Positions 11,378-21,474 of a stretch of DNA of 64,000 nt are shown piece by piece. Position 1 is the first letter of the stretch. Every line of letters begins with the position of its first letter. The stretch lies in the NCBI GenBank assembly GCA_030144725.1, contig JASKMD010000018.1, forward strand, positions 3,924,026-3,988,025, read 5' to 3'. Source of the DNA: Haematococcus lacustris. Lineage: Eukaryota; Chlorophyta; Chlorophyceae; Chlamydomonadales; Haematococcaceae. The position numbers were made by a program, and so were the translations under genes. The notes under the pieces were generated by a model, which was given only the letters and a program-made list of their open reading frames with translations, was not told the origin of the DNA and made no database searches.

Positions 11378-11452
11378 GTGGTTATCAGGAGTCGAACCTG
11401 GGCGGGATGACGTCTATACTCCATCTAGCACTCCTCTTTGCTAGATAACCAC
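11378..11452 (-). tRNA. tRNA-like sequence near the 3' end of the hAT element
   Basis: The 75-nt minus-strand segment folds as a tRNA cloverleaf in most arms: a 7-bp acceptor (GTGGTTA/TAACCAC), a D arm of TAGC/GCTA with a 10-nt loop containing GG, and a T arm with loop TTCGACT and four of five pairs. The B box GGTTCGACTCC is perfect. The anticodon arm is irregular (GATGG/TCATC with a 10-nt loop), so no isoacceptor can be named. It may be a tRNA pseudogene or a tRNA-derived SINE head. Confidence 0.4.
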
Positions 11453-13055
11453 TATGCTGCTAGACCATCTAAATCTAGCATCTAGATCTACGTAGATCTA
11501 CGTAGATGGGACGGTCCCTATACATAGTGCACCGATTTCGGTAGCGTTTGTTGCATTGGCACCTGCGAATTACTCCGCATCTACTGGCAAGCGGCGCGTT
11601 AATCCTTGCATCAGAGTCCGTGCCGGCGCAAGCGAGCACGGACACACCTCAGCTGCTCACTATCGATTGTTCTAGTGGTGAGTAGTGGCACCAATGAGCG
11701 AACTCCGCCTGGCATCCAGCCGGAAGTACAATCACAGCACAGCCCGCCAGGCTCGCTCCGCGAGCCTTTTGTTGGTGCAGGCGGTGTTGGAGGGCCATCG
11801 CCGGGCATGTGATGTAGCGACATTGCTGCAAATGCGGGAAATGTGCGTCTCTCTCTCGCTAGTCACACAAAAAAAGGGACCCTCATTAACAAAATGGCAT
11901 GTTGTGAGCTGACCACTGTGACTTTCCAGCTTTTCGCTACATAACTCTGTTCCTTACTCAACGCCACAACTGCTGGAGAAGAAAGCATGGCAATAAGTTG
12001 ATCAGGCCTGCTTGAAATGACATTGGCGTGACCCGACTTTGCCTTGCAGGAATGATTAGCCCATCCGACCCTGCCCATTGCAGCCCCCCCCCCTCCCCAG
12101 CCCAGCATCGCCTTCCTACCTCCGCTCACCCCCTCCCAACCCCAGCCCGGCCCTCCAACCCCCCCTCCCCACCCCTCCCACCCCCTCCCAGCCCCCTCAC
12201 TGCCCAATGTAGGTACTGGTGCTGTAGCCCAAGCTGAAGGGTCTTGTCATGGCCCATATCTGCAACACAGTAGCCGCAATGCATGGCGATGAGCTGGGGG
12301 TAGCAGCAGGTGCCGGTGCTGGTGCCGCCCCTGACCTGCCCCCCCCTCCTGCTGCACCCCCTGGGCAGCAGCAGGCAGCTGGTGCTGGTGCCGCCCCTGA
12401 CCTGCCCCCCCCTCCTGCTGCACCCCCCTGGCAGCAGCATGCAGCTGGTGCTGGTGCTTCCCCTGGGCTGCCCACCCCTCCAGCTGAGCAGCAGGGGGTC
12501 AGGGCGGAGTTGGACTCAAGCTCGACACGCAAGCGGAGGGCGGGCGGGAGGGATCGGACCCAACATATCGAGCAAGGTAACGTAGCAATGGCCCACACAC
12601 CTTGAGTGGCCTTACCGAGTGGCCAGGTAGTAGGTACTACTCACGTAGCGGTCAAGCAATGCAGCAGCCTTGTATACTTCCGAGCATGGGTTGAGGGGCG
12701 TCGTTACATCGGTTTTGCGTGCCATGTGCATTGTTTTGACTGCGGCGACTGTCCCTGACTGTTTGCAGAGGCTACTGTGCCACGTCGGTCGCGGCGGTCG
12801 GTCGCGGCGAGGCCCGCATGAGCAAAACTGGCATGCATTTGAATGTCAAGATTTGAGCCGCCTTAGCACTCAGCACACTGCACAATATTTAATGATACAT
12901 GTTTCACCGCATAGCTGACGGAGTCCTCTATCCAGGCATGTGCAAAACATAAATAGAAACCACGTGGCTGAGACGCGGCGTCGTTTTGATTACCAGGGGT
13001 CGGTTTCCTATCATTTCCTGTCATTTTTTGTTAGTTGGGGTCGCCTGACCTGGAC

Positions 13056-13280
13056 ACTGCGCACACTGTCCTGCACCTGCTGGCCAGCCCCTGCTGCTGC
13101 TGCGCCCAGGGCTGAGACAGGGGCATGCTGCAGGAGGATGGCAGGCACTGGGGCAGCGCCTTCCTCTGGTGGCTGCCAGCTGGTCATGGCCAGGCTGACG
13201 GCATGCAGGCAGCTGGCCCAGGCTGCCTACGTCGGGTGGCAGCTGCACCAACATGACCTCGCTGGCTTGCACAGTGGATG
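13056..13280 (-). pseudogene. Fragment of PAS-cyclase exon A (left arm, inner copy)
   Basis: On the minus strand this repeats part of exon A (VMLVQLPPD ... SLAMTSWQPPEEG ... QDSVRS), with a small internal deletion near 13225. It is interrupted on its outer side by element X, whose target duplication starts it at 13049-13055. The right-arm counterparts are 53250-53440 and 53810-53930. Confidence 0.6.
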
Positions 13281-13889
13281 TGGTGCCTAGTGCCGAGGGA
13301 TCGCCCCATCTAAGTGTATGGCCCTATTCGCGGTCGCAACAATAAAATAATTCGTATTTATTGCCCTAACCGCCGCGCTTTTATGCCGCCCGCCTCACTG
13401 GCCGGAGCTTTCAGGCTTGTGAGCGCGCATAGCTATTGCAGAGCAACTCATCTGCCCTTGGCGCTCCTATAGAGCGAGAAAGAGAAAGGAAGCCATTTTT
13501 CGAGGTTTGTTGGGCAGTAGGGCGCGACCGTTAATGTTGACGCCCTAGGCTTTCGACATTAACACATGTCAGGGGGGGTAAGTACATGTCAGGGGGTAAG
13601 TACATGTCAGGGGGGGTAAGCGCCCGACGAAAATTCAAACATTTGAAAAGCTGGGCTGCTGAGCGCGATAGCTGTTCTCTGATCACAGCCCTACTGAGTA
13701 GGCTATTCCCAACACAACGCGACCTAATCTCTCGCCCGCCCCGGCACAGGTGCACATCACCCCGAGCAGCCCGCTAGCTTCGCTTTGATGAGCTGCACCG
13801 CCCTGCGCAAAAATCGCTGTAAAACTCTTAAAGACCGGTCGGAGTTTATCAGGGGTGCGGCAAATGGCGGGGGTGACCCACTGTATATA
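13281..13889. other. Left-arm segment not matched in the right arm
   Basis: It begins with a hAT-like terminus (GAGGGATCGCCCCATCTAAG, also at 53224-53243 in reverse). After that, no alignment to the right arm is evident for about 540 bp. It contains three short tandem copies of ACATGTCAGGGGG(GG)TAAGT at 13564-13620. It ends in GGCAAATGGCGGGGGTGACC, which resembles the end of the right-arm insertion at about 53800. No gene is seen. Confidence 0.5.
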
Positions 13890-15250
13890 AGGAGCCCCGC
13901 CCCGCCCCGCCCCGCCCCGCCCCGCCCCGCCCCGCCCCGCCCCGCCCCGCCCCGCCCCGCCCCGCCCCGCCCCGCCCCGCCCCGCCCCGCCCCGCCCCGC
14001 CCCGCCCCGCCCCGCCCCGCCCCGCCCCGCCCCGCCCCGCCCCGCCCCGCCCCGCCCCGCCCCGCCCCGCCCCGCCCCGCCCCGCCCCGCCCCGCCCCGC
14101 CCCGCCCCGCCCCGCCCCGCCCCGCCCCGCCCCGCCCCGCCCCGCCCCGCCCCGCCCCGCCCCGCCCCGCCCCGCCCCGCCCCGCCCCGCCCCGCCCCGC
14201 CCCGCCCCGCCCCGCCCCGCCCCGCCCCGCCCCGCCCCGCCCCGCCCCGCCCCGCCCCGCCCCGCCCCGCCCCGCCCCGCCCCGCCCCGCCCCGCCCCGC
14301 CCCGCCCCGCCCCGCCCCGCCCCGCCCCGCCCCGCCCCGCCCCGCCCCGCCCCGCCCCGCCCCGCCCCGCCCCGCCCCGCCCCGCCCCGCCCCGCCCCGC
14401 CCCGCCCCGCCCCGCCCCGCCCCGCCCCGCCCCGCCCCGCCCCGCCCCGCCCCGCCCCGCCCCGCCCCGCCCCGCCCCGCCCCGCCCCGCCCCGCCCCGC
14501 CCCGCCCCGCCCCGCCCCGCCCCGCCCCGCCCCGCCCCGCCCCGCCCCGCCCCGCCCCGCCCCGCCCCGCCCCGCCCCGCCCCGCCCCGCCCCGCCCCGC
14601 CCCGCCCCGCCCCGCCCCGCCCCGCCCCGCCCCGCCCCGCCCCGCCCCGCCCCGCCCCGCCCCGCCCCGCCCCGCCCCGCCCCGCCCCGCCCCGCCCCGC
14701 CCCGCCCCGCCCCGCCCCGCCCCGCCCCGCCCCGCCCCGCCCCGCCCCGCCCCGCCCCGCCCCGCCCCGCCCCGCCCCCGCCCCGCCCCGCCCCCGCCCC
14801 GCCCCGCCCTCGCCCCGCCCCGCCCTCGCCCCGCCCCGCCCTCGCCCCGCCCCGCCCTCGCCCCGCCCCGCCCTCGCCCCGCCCCGCCCTCGCCCCGCCC
14901 CGCCCTCGCCCCGCCCCGCCCTCGCCCCGCCCCGCCCTCGCCCCGCCCCGCCCTCGCCCCGCCCCGCCCTCGCCCCGCCCCGCCCTCGCCCCGCCCCGCC
15001 CTCGCCCTCGCCCCGCCCTCGCCCCGCCCCGCCCTCGCCCCGCCCCGCCCTCGCCCCGCCCCGCCCTCGCCCCGCCCCGCCCTCGCCCCGCCCCGCCCTC
15101 GCCCCGCCCCGCCCTCGCCCCGCCCCGCCCTCGCCCCGCCCCGCCCTCGCCCCGCCCCGCCCTCGCCCCGCCCCGCCCTAGCCCCCGCCCTAGCCCCCGC
15201 CCTAGCCCCCGCCCTAGTCCCCGCCCTAGCCCCCGCCCTAGCCCCCGCCC
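13890..15250. repeat. (CCCCG)n array with CCCTCG and CCCTAG variant blocks
   Basis: About 890 bp of nearly pure CCCCG pentamers (13893-14780) are followed by about 400 bp of CCCTCGCCCCG units and then about 70 bp of GCCCTAGCCCCC units. The graded ends point to successive expansions. The long frames on both strands are repeat artefacts. The right arm carries a different repeat, (GGGGGC)n, at the matching place. Confidence 0.95.
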
Positions 15251-15465
15251 TACCCCTGCCTTGGCGTGTGATGCATAGGAGGTGATGCGGGAGGAGGCAA
15301 TGACGCTCGGGATGCCACCAGCCCGGGAGGGCAGGTCAGACACGCGTGCTTCTGTGGAGGAGTCCTCGGTGACCCACATCTTGGGAGATGTCAAGGTTAG
15401 GCGAACCTGCCACCTGCCACTTGCCATGAGCCTGCCACCATTAGGATGTGCCTGTCACCAATGCC

Positions 15466-16253
15466 ATGAGCTTCCCACTTTGCAGTTGGCAGGCTTAGTG
15501 TCTGGAGACAGTGAGGCCATCCTCACTGAGTTGGCAGATCAGCAGAAGAAGCTTGCACGTGCGCAATGTGCACTCCATCCGCGCTAACAACCCTACAATG
15601 TGTGCTTGTCCTCACACCCTGTCCCAAGCGCTCAATCCTCAATGATATCCTCCATGATCCTCCATGATCACCAATGCCATGTGCTGCAGGTTTGCCGGTC
15701 TGCTCCCTGTGGCCAAGGACATGCAAGTGCTCATGGGTGCCATGCTAGGCATGGCCAGCAGTGTGACGTGGGAGTAAGTGAGGAGCAGCAGCGTGAATGT
15801 TACTGTGTTTGACAAGCTGACATGTGAGTATCAAGCGGTTGCATTGGCAGTAGTCGCCATCCTAAACTTGAGGAATCGTGCGTGCGTGCATTCATGCAGC
15901 TGGTTGGTGGAAGAGCATCAACATGGTGGTGGACCTGACGGAGCCCATTGGCAATGCCATCCACAGGCTGGAGGCCGACGTGCCCTACCTCAGCCAGGTG
16001 TGAATTGACGTCAGCAAAGTGTATGCATGTATGCATGCATGGCCATGTCAGTATCAAGGGGATGCATGTGCCCAATACTTGCATGCCTATCACGCGCCTG
16101 ATTGTAGGTGTTGCCGCCATGGAGGACACTTGTATCCCATGCTCTAACGTGGGAGGTGAAACTGCCGGCAGGGCATCCATTGGCTGTGGGAGTGGTCGCA
16201 GCCTTCAAGCGTCGTGCTGAGATGCACTATGACTCAGTCCACGCTGCAGCCTA
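15466..16253 (+). pseudogene. hAT transposase C-terminal remnant (left arm)
   Basis: Exon-like pieces with GT–AG borders read FAGLLPVAKDMQVLMGAMLG ... SSVTWE (about 15691-15776), then SWWKSINMVVDLTEPIGNAI HRLEADVPYLSQ (about 15900-15999), then VVAAFKRRAEMHYDSVHAAA (about 16195-16253). The W–W–K...L–T–E–P...L–E–A–D block and the FKRR...HAAA block correspond to the segment before the C-terminal dimerisation region of hAT transposases. The catalytic part and the dimerisation domain are not visible. The right arm has the same remnant on the minus strand (51320-52100). It may or may not belong to the same family as the nested hAT element. Confidence 0.55.
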
Positions 16254-16317
16254 AACGTACACGAGCACGTGCACGAGCAGCTGAGTATACTTCGGTGTTT
16301 GTAGGGGGCATGCTTCG

Positions 16318-16328
16318 GGAATCGAACC
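16318..16328 (-). promoter_or_regulatory. Pol III B-box-like motif (left arm)
   Basis: GGTTCGATTCC on the minus strand matches the B-box consensus. The surrounding T stem does not pair well and no full tRNA fold is apparent. The motif is conserved in the right arm at 51230-51240. Confidence 0.35.
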
Positions 16329-16593
16329 TCGGTGGGAACCTTGACAAGCCACGACTAATGACGACCTAATGAGACAACCTAATGAGACGCCTTTGACTCA
16401 TATTAGATCTCATGATAACTAATGAGAAAAACCGCATCCTATTAGTATACGTCGTACGTTGGAGATGTTTGCAGACAAGGTAGGCGAGTCGTCATGACTT
16501 CCACACACGGCCCCCCTCCCTCAGCATTGCGGTCCATGGAAGCACATTTATTAAGCAGCATACCAAAAAGCTTCAGCAGAGGGTAAGGCACTA

Positions 16594-17442
16594 CAGACAA
16601 GGAAGGAACCAGCCCCTCACACACTGGCTGGATGAGATGCAGCAAGACAAGCTTGCTGGAGCAAGCTGCAGCAAGTTGACAAGCGGGTAGGAACGAACAT
16701 GTGGTTGACCGTTTTGAGACCCCATGACAGTTCTCCGCCCTACCCACCTTTTCACTGCTCCTTCGCTGAGTGGCACTCTTCAATCGGTTTCTATGGCCTA
16801 CTTCGTCTGCACTTTGTTATTGCTCTTCATCGCGCAGCAGGCATCTGCCCAGGCGGATGTAGCATGCTGGTCAAGCTCTGTAGGCTTTTCAAGAGCGGAG
16901 TATCCGTTCTGCAAGCGTCTGTCGCCAGAATATGGTGGACTAACAGTGGTGTACTAACAGTGTGTACTAACAGTAGGCGGGTGTACTAACAGTAAAACCA
17001 GGAAAAACAGGAAAACCCGCGCAGGCCACAGTTAGCGCCACAGTTAGCGAAGCGCGTTAGGAAAATGCAGCGAAACAGACAGCGTAGACGTAATCGTAAT
17101 GCCTCGGACAGTTAGGTTGACCGTGAGGCCGACACGCCGCCAGAACCAAGTCAGGCTCAGCGGAACATGCAGGCCAACGGTGCAGCGCACTGGGCGCACA
17201 ACCACAATAACGTATGGTCCGCAAAGAAGTGTAAAATGCACAAGTTGATGAGTGGTGTGTCCGCTGCGGGGTTAGAGGCGGGCGAGGTCGTGCCGTCCGA
17301 AGTGGTGGAGGCGCGGATCCACGACCAACTTGTGCTTTGGGTGGAGGCCTGCAGCAAGAGGGCGCTGCTCGCCAGCTTGCTGTTGGGCCTCATGGTGCGC
17401 GGCTGCTTCACACGCGTCACTGTACTTGCGGATGGCCAGGAG
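16594..17442 (+). repeat. Segmental duplicate 1: monooxygenase 5' end joined to Fanzor N-terminus
   Basis: This block matches 21475-22262 and, for its first third, 23131-23455. It includes a copy of the monooxygenase first exon (ATG at 16793, signal peptide MAYFVCTLLLLFIAQQASAQ) that runs into a TAG after SPEYGGLTVVY. Three near-copies of GTGTACTAACAGT follow, then the sequence leading into the Fanzor-like frame. It stops at the copia junction. Duplicates 1 and 2 flank the copia element like giant direct repeats. Confidence 0.8.
17224..17442 (+). pseudogene. Fanzor-like N-terminal fragment, copy 1 (truncated)
   Basis: The plus-strand frame reads VVEARIHDQLVLWVEACSKR ... LLGLMVRGCFTRVTVLADGQ, nearly identical to the start of the longer copy at 22060-22680, and ends at the copia border. 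See that entry for the family argument. Confidence 0.5.
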
Positions 17443-20400
17443 TGCGCGAGGGCACGAGGGGCTGCCTGATGGTGCTGCACGGTGGGCTGCTGCATGAAGC
17501 GAGAAAGCTGACCCACCGCGAACGCGATGTCAGGCCTGGTGCAAGTAGAGGCATACAGCAATGCACCCACCATCTGCCGGTACTGTTGTGTGGCTGCGCT
17601 GTCCAGTGCTGTTCCCTCCTTGACCAGGCGGGTGCCTGGTGACAGGGGCAGCTGCCTGCCGTTGGCCTCAGCCAGGCCGAAGCGCTGCAGTAGCTGCTCA
17701 ACATATTGCTGCTGATCTAGGCGCAGAGTGCCAGCCGCCTGGTCACGCATGATGCGCATGCCCAGGAAGCTGGCCACTGGCCCCAAGTCATGTAGGCTGA
17801 ACACTTGTCGCAGCTGTTCCTTGACTGCGGTGATGGCAGCTGCATCTGGTGAGGCCAGGATGATGTCGTCCACGTACACCAGCAGGTGCACCTCAGGACC
17901 AGGGCTGTCCAGGCTGAACAGGCAGGGATCAGCAGCAGAGGGGGAGAAGTTGAGTTGCTGCAGCTGTTGGGCCAGGTGCTGATACCAGGCCCTGGGAGCC
18001 TGCCGCAGGCCGTACACAGCCTTCTGCAGCTGGCACACCAGCCCCTGGCCTGCCTCAAACCCTGGCGGCTGCTCACAGAAGACCTGCCGACCCTCATCCA
18101 CCGGGGCATTGAGGAAGGCGGTCTCGACGTCTAGCTGCTGCAGCTCCCAGCCCCTGGCTGCTGCAACGCTGAGCACGATCCGCTGCGTGCTGTGCATGAC
18201 CACCGGGGCATAGCTGTCGTCGAAGTCTACCCCCTCCACTTGCCTAAACCCCTTGATCACAAACCTAGCCTTGTACTTGCCGATGTTACCATCTGCACCC
18301 CTCTTGATCTTGAGCACCCACCTGCCCGGCAGTACCCGCATCCAGCCCTCCCGCTGTACTAGCTCCCAGGTCTGGTTGGCTGCTTGGCCATCTCCTTGTT
18401 CATGGCCCGCAGCCAGTCATCTGCATCAGGGCGGGCCATGGCTTCCTGGTAAGACTGAGGGTCGGCTGCGAAGCTGCCCCCACTGTTCCCACTGCCCCCA
18501 CTGGACCCACTGCCCCCACTGGCCAGCAGGCACAGGCTGACTGTGTCTCTGAACCTGACCGGCGGCTTAATGCGAGGGCGGAGACTGTAGGAGCTTGTGA
18601 CTGGCTCACCGCCCCTTTGCGCAGCTGGAGCTGGGCTGCCGGGAGGGACGGCACCCTTGCCAGCTACTGGATCAGCCGCTGGGCTGCTGGCTGCAGGGTT
18701 GCTAGCAGGGACGGCACCCTTGCCAGCTATCCTGTCAGCTGCACCTGTTCCCTCTGCTGCACCAGCTGTTCCCCCACTGGCTGTGCTCACGTTAGTGGGC
18801 GCAGCCACCGCTGGTGCTGCCTGCTGCTCTGACTCCTCCTCAACTGCTGGTGCTGAGCGGCGCAGCACCGCTGCCTCATCCACTACCACCGTCTTGCTGA
18901 TCCTGACCCTGCCCTCTACCAACACTCTGTAGCTGCGGCAGCCCAACTCATACCCCACGAAGATGCCCTTGGCTACCTTGCTGTCTAGCTTGCGCCGCAG
19001 CTGGTCTGGCTGGTGGATGTAGGCGGGGGCCCCCCACACCCGCAGGAAGCTGACATCAGGCACATGCCCAAATGCCACCTCCCACGGCGTTGTGCATTGT
19101 GGCCACTGCCCTGGCTGCCTCACCCCACAAGGGCTTGGGTGCCCCTGAGCTGTCCAGCATAGCCCGCACGCTGTTCATGACAGTGCGGTTCACCCGCTCA
19201 GCACTCCCGTTTATTTCTGGGCTGTAGGGCGCTGTCTGCTGGTGCAGTATCCCCTCGCTGCTCAGCCACCGCTGCAGCTCACCCCCCACATACTCCCCAC
19301 CCCTGTCTGACCTGAGGGCTTTGAGCCTGCCACCTGTCTGCCGCTCCAGGGTGGTGACCATGCCGATGATGGCTGCAGCTGCATCTGACTTCTGCCGGAG
19401 GAGTGTGATTGACAGCAGCTTGCTGCAGTCATCCAATAGGCTGACATAGTAGAGGCTGCCGTCTAGCGCTGGGACCTCCATGGGCCCGCAGACATCTGAG
19501 TGCACCAGATCTAGCACCCTGTCTGCTGGGAGGCTGAGGCCTGCGTGCTGTGGCTCTACTAGTCGGTGCTGCTTGCCCACGAGGCAGGATTGGCAAAGGC
19601 TGTTGGCGTGCTGCTCAAACTCAGCTGCGCTGATGCTGATGCCTTGCACCATGCTGCGCCGCACCATATCTGCAATGCGGCGGCTGCTGGGGTGTCCCAG
19701 CCTGTGGTGCCACAGCGCAGCGCTCTGCTCAACACGCACTGCCATGCAAAGGCTGGGGGAGGTCTGAGCAGGGATTGGCTGCTGATCCAGCACCAGCAGG
19801 TCCAGCCCACCGCACAGGGTGGCTGTGAGGAGAGGTCTGCCTGCTGTGCCGGGCAGCGATAGATCGCACCCCCCACTCCTAAAGCGGGGAACCACCCCAC
19901 CCCTGAGCGCCTTCCCCATGGACAGCAGGTTGGCAGAGGCATTGGGCACATACAGCACCCGCAGCAGCACAACCTCCCCAGCAGCTGTGCTGAACCTGAC
20001 ACTGCCCTCTCCCCATGCTGTCATCTGTGCCCCGTTGGCTACCTCTATGGCATGCGGGGGCTGTATCGGCTGGTAATCATGCAGAAGGTGTAGGTTGCAT
20101 GTGAGGTGTCGGCTGCAGCCCGAGTCTAGCAGCCACTGTGTGCGCAGCGGTGTGGCTGTGGCTGCAGCGCCCGCAGCAGCTGCAACTACATCTATTGCTG
20201 CAAAGGACATGGAGGGTGGGGTGGTGCCGCTGCTCCCAGCCAGGTGAGCAGAGTGCCTGCCTGGGCTGCTGCCACGCACAGCCGGCGTGGGTGGCCTGTG
20301 AGCCACTGAGCGGCCACGGCTGGGGCTGCCTGCTGCTGCCCCCCTGTCCCGCGGTGGTCTAGGGCACTCTGACTTGTAGTGCCCCAACTCACCGCAGTTG

Positions 20401-21355
20401 TAGCACTCTCTGCTCTCCCTACCGGCTGAGTTCTGCCTACCCCGCCCTCTGCCCCGCCTGTGCCCCGCACCCCCTGCACCCCGCTCATGGCTGCCAACCT
20501 TGCCCGGCCCACCGTGTGCCAGAAGGGCGACGCCTCCCGCAGCTGACTGCCGGTGCTGCAGCACCTGCTCGTGCATTAGCAGTGCTGGCAGCGCAGAGGC
20601 AAAGGTGACAGCTGCATCGCGTTGGGTGAGCATAGGGTTAGAGACGGGATCAAACTCTGGCTGCAGGCCACGCAGCGCGAAGTAGAGGGTGTCGACGATG
20701 GGTGGGCTGCCGGCTGGGTTTGCTTCTGCATGCAGCTGCTCTGCATGTGCCCAATACTCTGTGACTGACTGACCCGGCAGCATACCAAGGCGAGTGACTT
20801 GCTCTAGCAGCACCCCCCTGCTGGCCAAGGCCCGCTGCGCGTGCAGGCCTGCCAGGGCATCCCACAGCCCTCGGGCCGTGGGGTTTGCCTCGCACATTGA
20901 CCGGTATCGAGTGGCGTCCACCGTCAGACAGATGAACGCATGGGCCCGCAGGTCCTGGACGCGGTCCACAGTTGCTGGCGCAGCCGGCAAGGGAGCAGGA
21001 GTGGCTGCGGGGGTTGCGGCCCGCGGGCGCGCTGGAGCAGAGGAGCCGCCTTCTGCCTGATCAGTGCCCTCGGGCACTGAAGGAGTAGTGCCCGCGGGCA
21101 CTGACGCTCGGGTGCCCGCAGGCACTGTGGGAGTGGTGCCCGCGAGCACCGGTGCCACGATCACTGCGTCCAGCAGGCCAGCAAGGGCGAGCGCGTTCTT
21201 GCACTCCCAACTCCACCTCGAATAGTTGTGCCCCATCAGAGTCTCCACGTCCGCCGCAGCGGCGCGTACTGAAGTCATTCCTCGGTGGCCCTTTCCTCGG
21301 TTAGAAGCCACTCGCACTGGCAATGGGTGGGCCCATAACCTGCGCGAGGGCACGA
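17443..21355 (-). mobile_element. Truncated Ty1/copia retrotransposon without LTRs
   Basis: A minus-strand gag-pol fills this segment. No LTRs are seen. Instead, a perfect 15-bp direct repeat, TGCGCGAGGGCACGA, sits at both borders (17443-17457 and 21341-21355). The RNase H region and 3' LTR are missing at the left end. The sequence between 21356 and 21474 is short, AT-richer and unassigned. Confidence 0.85.
17450..21353 (-). pseudogene. Copia gag-pol polyprotein with frameshifts
   Basis: Domains in order from 21353: a gag-like region (HNYSRWSWECKNALALAG), a CCHC knuckle CYNCGELGHYKSEC, a protease with WLLDSGCSRHL, GAG-pre-integrase LWHHRLGHPS, an integrase core (DLVHSDVCGPM, DDCSKL, PYSPEINGSAERVNRT), and reverse transcriptase (GKYKARFVIKGFRQVEGVDF, catalytic LLVYVDDI, LHDLGPVASFLGM). 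The frame breaks near 19090 (after the integrase core) and near 18375 (before the RT). It ends within VGQLSRFMQQPTVQHHQAA at about 17460, so RNase H is gone. The catalytic motifs look intact, so inactivation is by frameshift and 3' loss. Confidence 0.9.
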
Positions 21356-21474
21356 CCGTGCCTTGTTACAAGTGTAAAGAGAAGAACAATTATATGCACG
21401 TGATAAGCGATCACGGGACGGCCCCTAGTAATTACACGGCGTAGGTAAGTAAATTTGTAACTATTTAATTCTAG

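Larger units (their letters stand above)
6765..11520 (+). mobile_element. hAT-superfamily transposon nested in X
   Basis: The terminal inverted repeats share TAGGGACCGTCCC (6765-6777; complement at 11508-11520), followed by a less exact CATCTA. The flanks carry a perfect 8-bp duplication, TACATAGT (6757-6764 and 11521-11528). Inside are pieces of a hAT transposase (BED finger and DUF659), a simple-repeat intron, and an LTR retrotransposon. The part after DUF659 (RNase H core and C-terminal dimerisation domain) is absent, so the element is not autonomous. A related short element with the same subterminal AACGTTAGACCGGCATGTT motif lies at 52885-53244. Confidence 0.85.
6710..13048. mobile_element. 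Family X DNA transposon, left copy (7-bp target duplication), carrying nested insertions
   Basis: The ends are inverted repeats: TCAGGATGTCCCAAC at 6710 and the complement of GTTGGGGTCGCCTGA ending at 13048. The target CCTGGAC is duplicated exactly (6703-6709 and 13049-13055), and the right arm has the uninterrupted site at 53867-53873. A second copy with better-preserved ends lies at 56734-58653. After removal of the nested hAT element, about 1.6 kb belongs to X itself. Plus-strand 12249-12605 encodes a Gly/Pro/Gln-rich stretch (APDLPPPPAAPPGQQ repeated) that matches nothing I know. A 7-bp duplication is unusual (hAT gives 8), so I leave the superfamily open. Confidence 0.75.
1..16741. repeat. 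Left arm of a large inverted duplication
   Basis: The sequence from position 1 to about 16741 reappears in reverse complement, in the same order, from about 61541 down to 50806. Matching blocks include the cyclase exons (111-1429 with 60110-61429), the C-rich minisatellite, the G/C array with its flanks (15250-16310 with 52310-51270) and the block ending at GACAGTTCTCCGC (16741 and 50806). Where both arms align they differ by a few percent by eye. This arm is longer because it carries a 6.3-kb nested transposon insertion, a 0.86-kb element and a longer array. Position 1 already lies inside the homology, so the arm may continue to the left of the window. Confidence 0.85.

Noticed and set aside
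13757..15427. Long open frames on both strands over the CCCCG array
   Set aside because: They are pure translations of a pentamer repeat (Gly-Arg-Gly-Gly-Ala, Pro-Ala-Pro-Pro-Arg) open in several frames; there is no independent evidence of coding.
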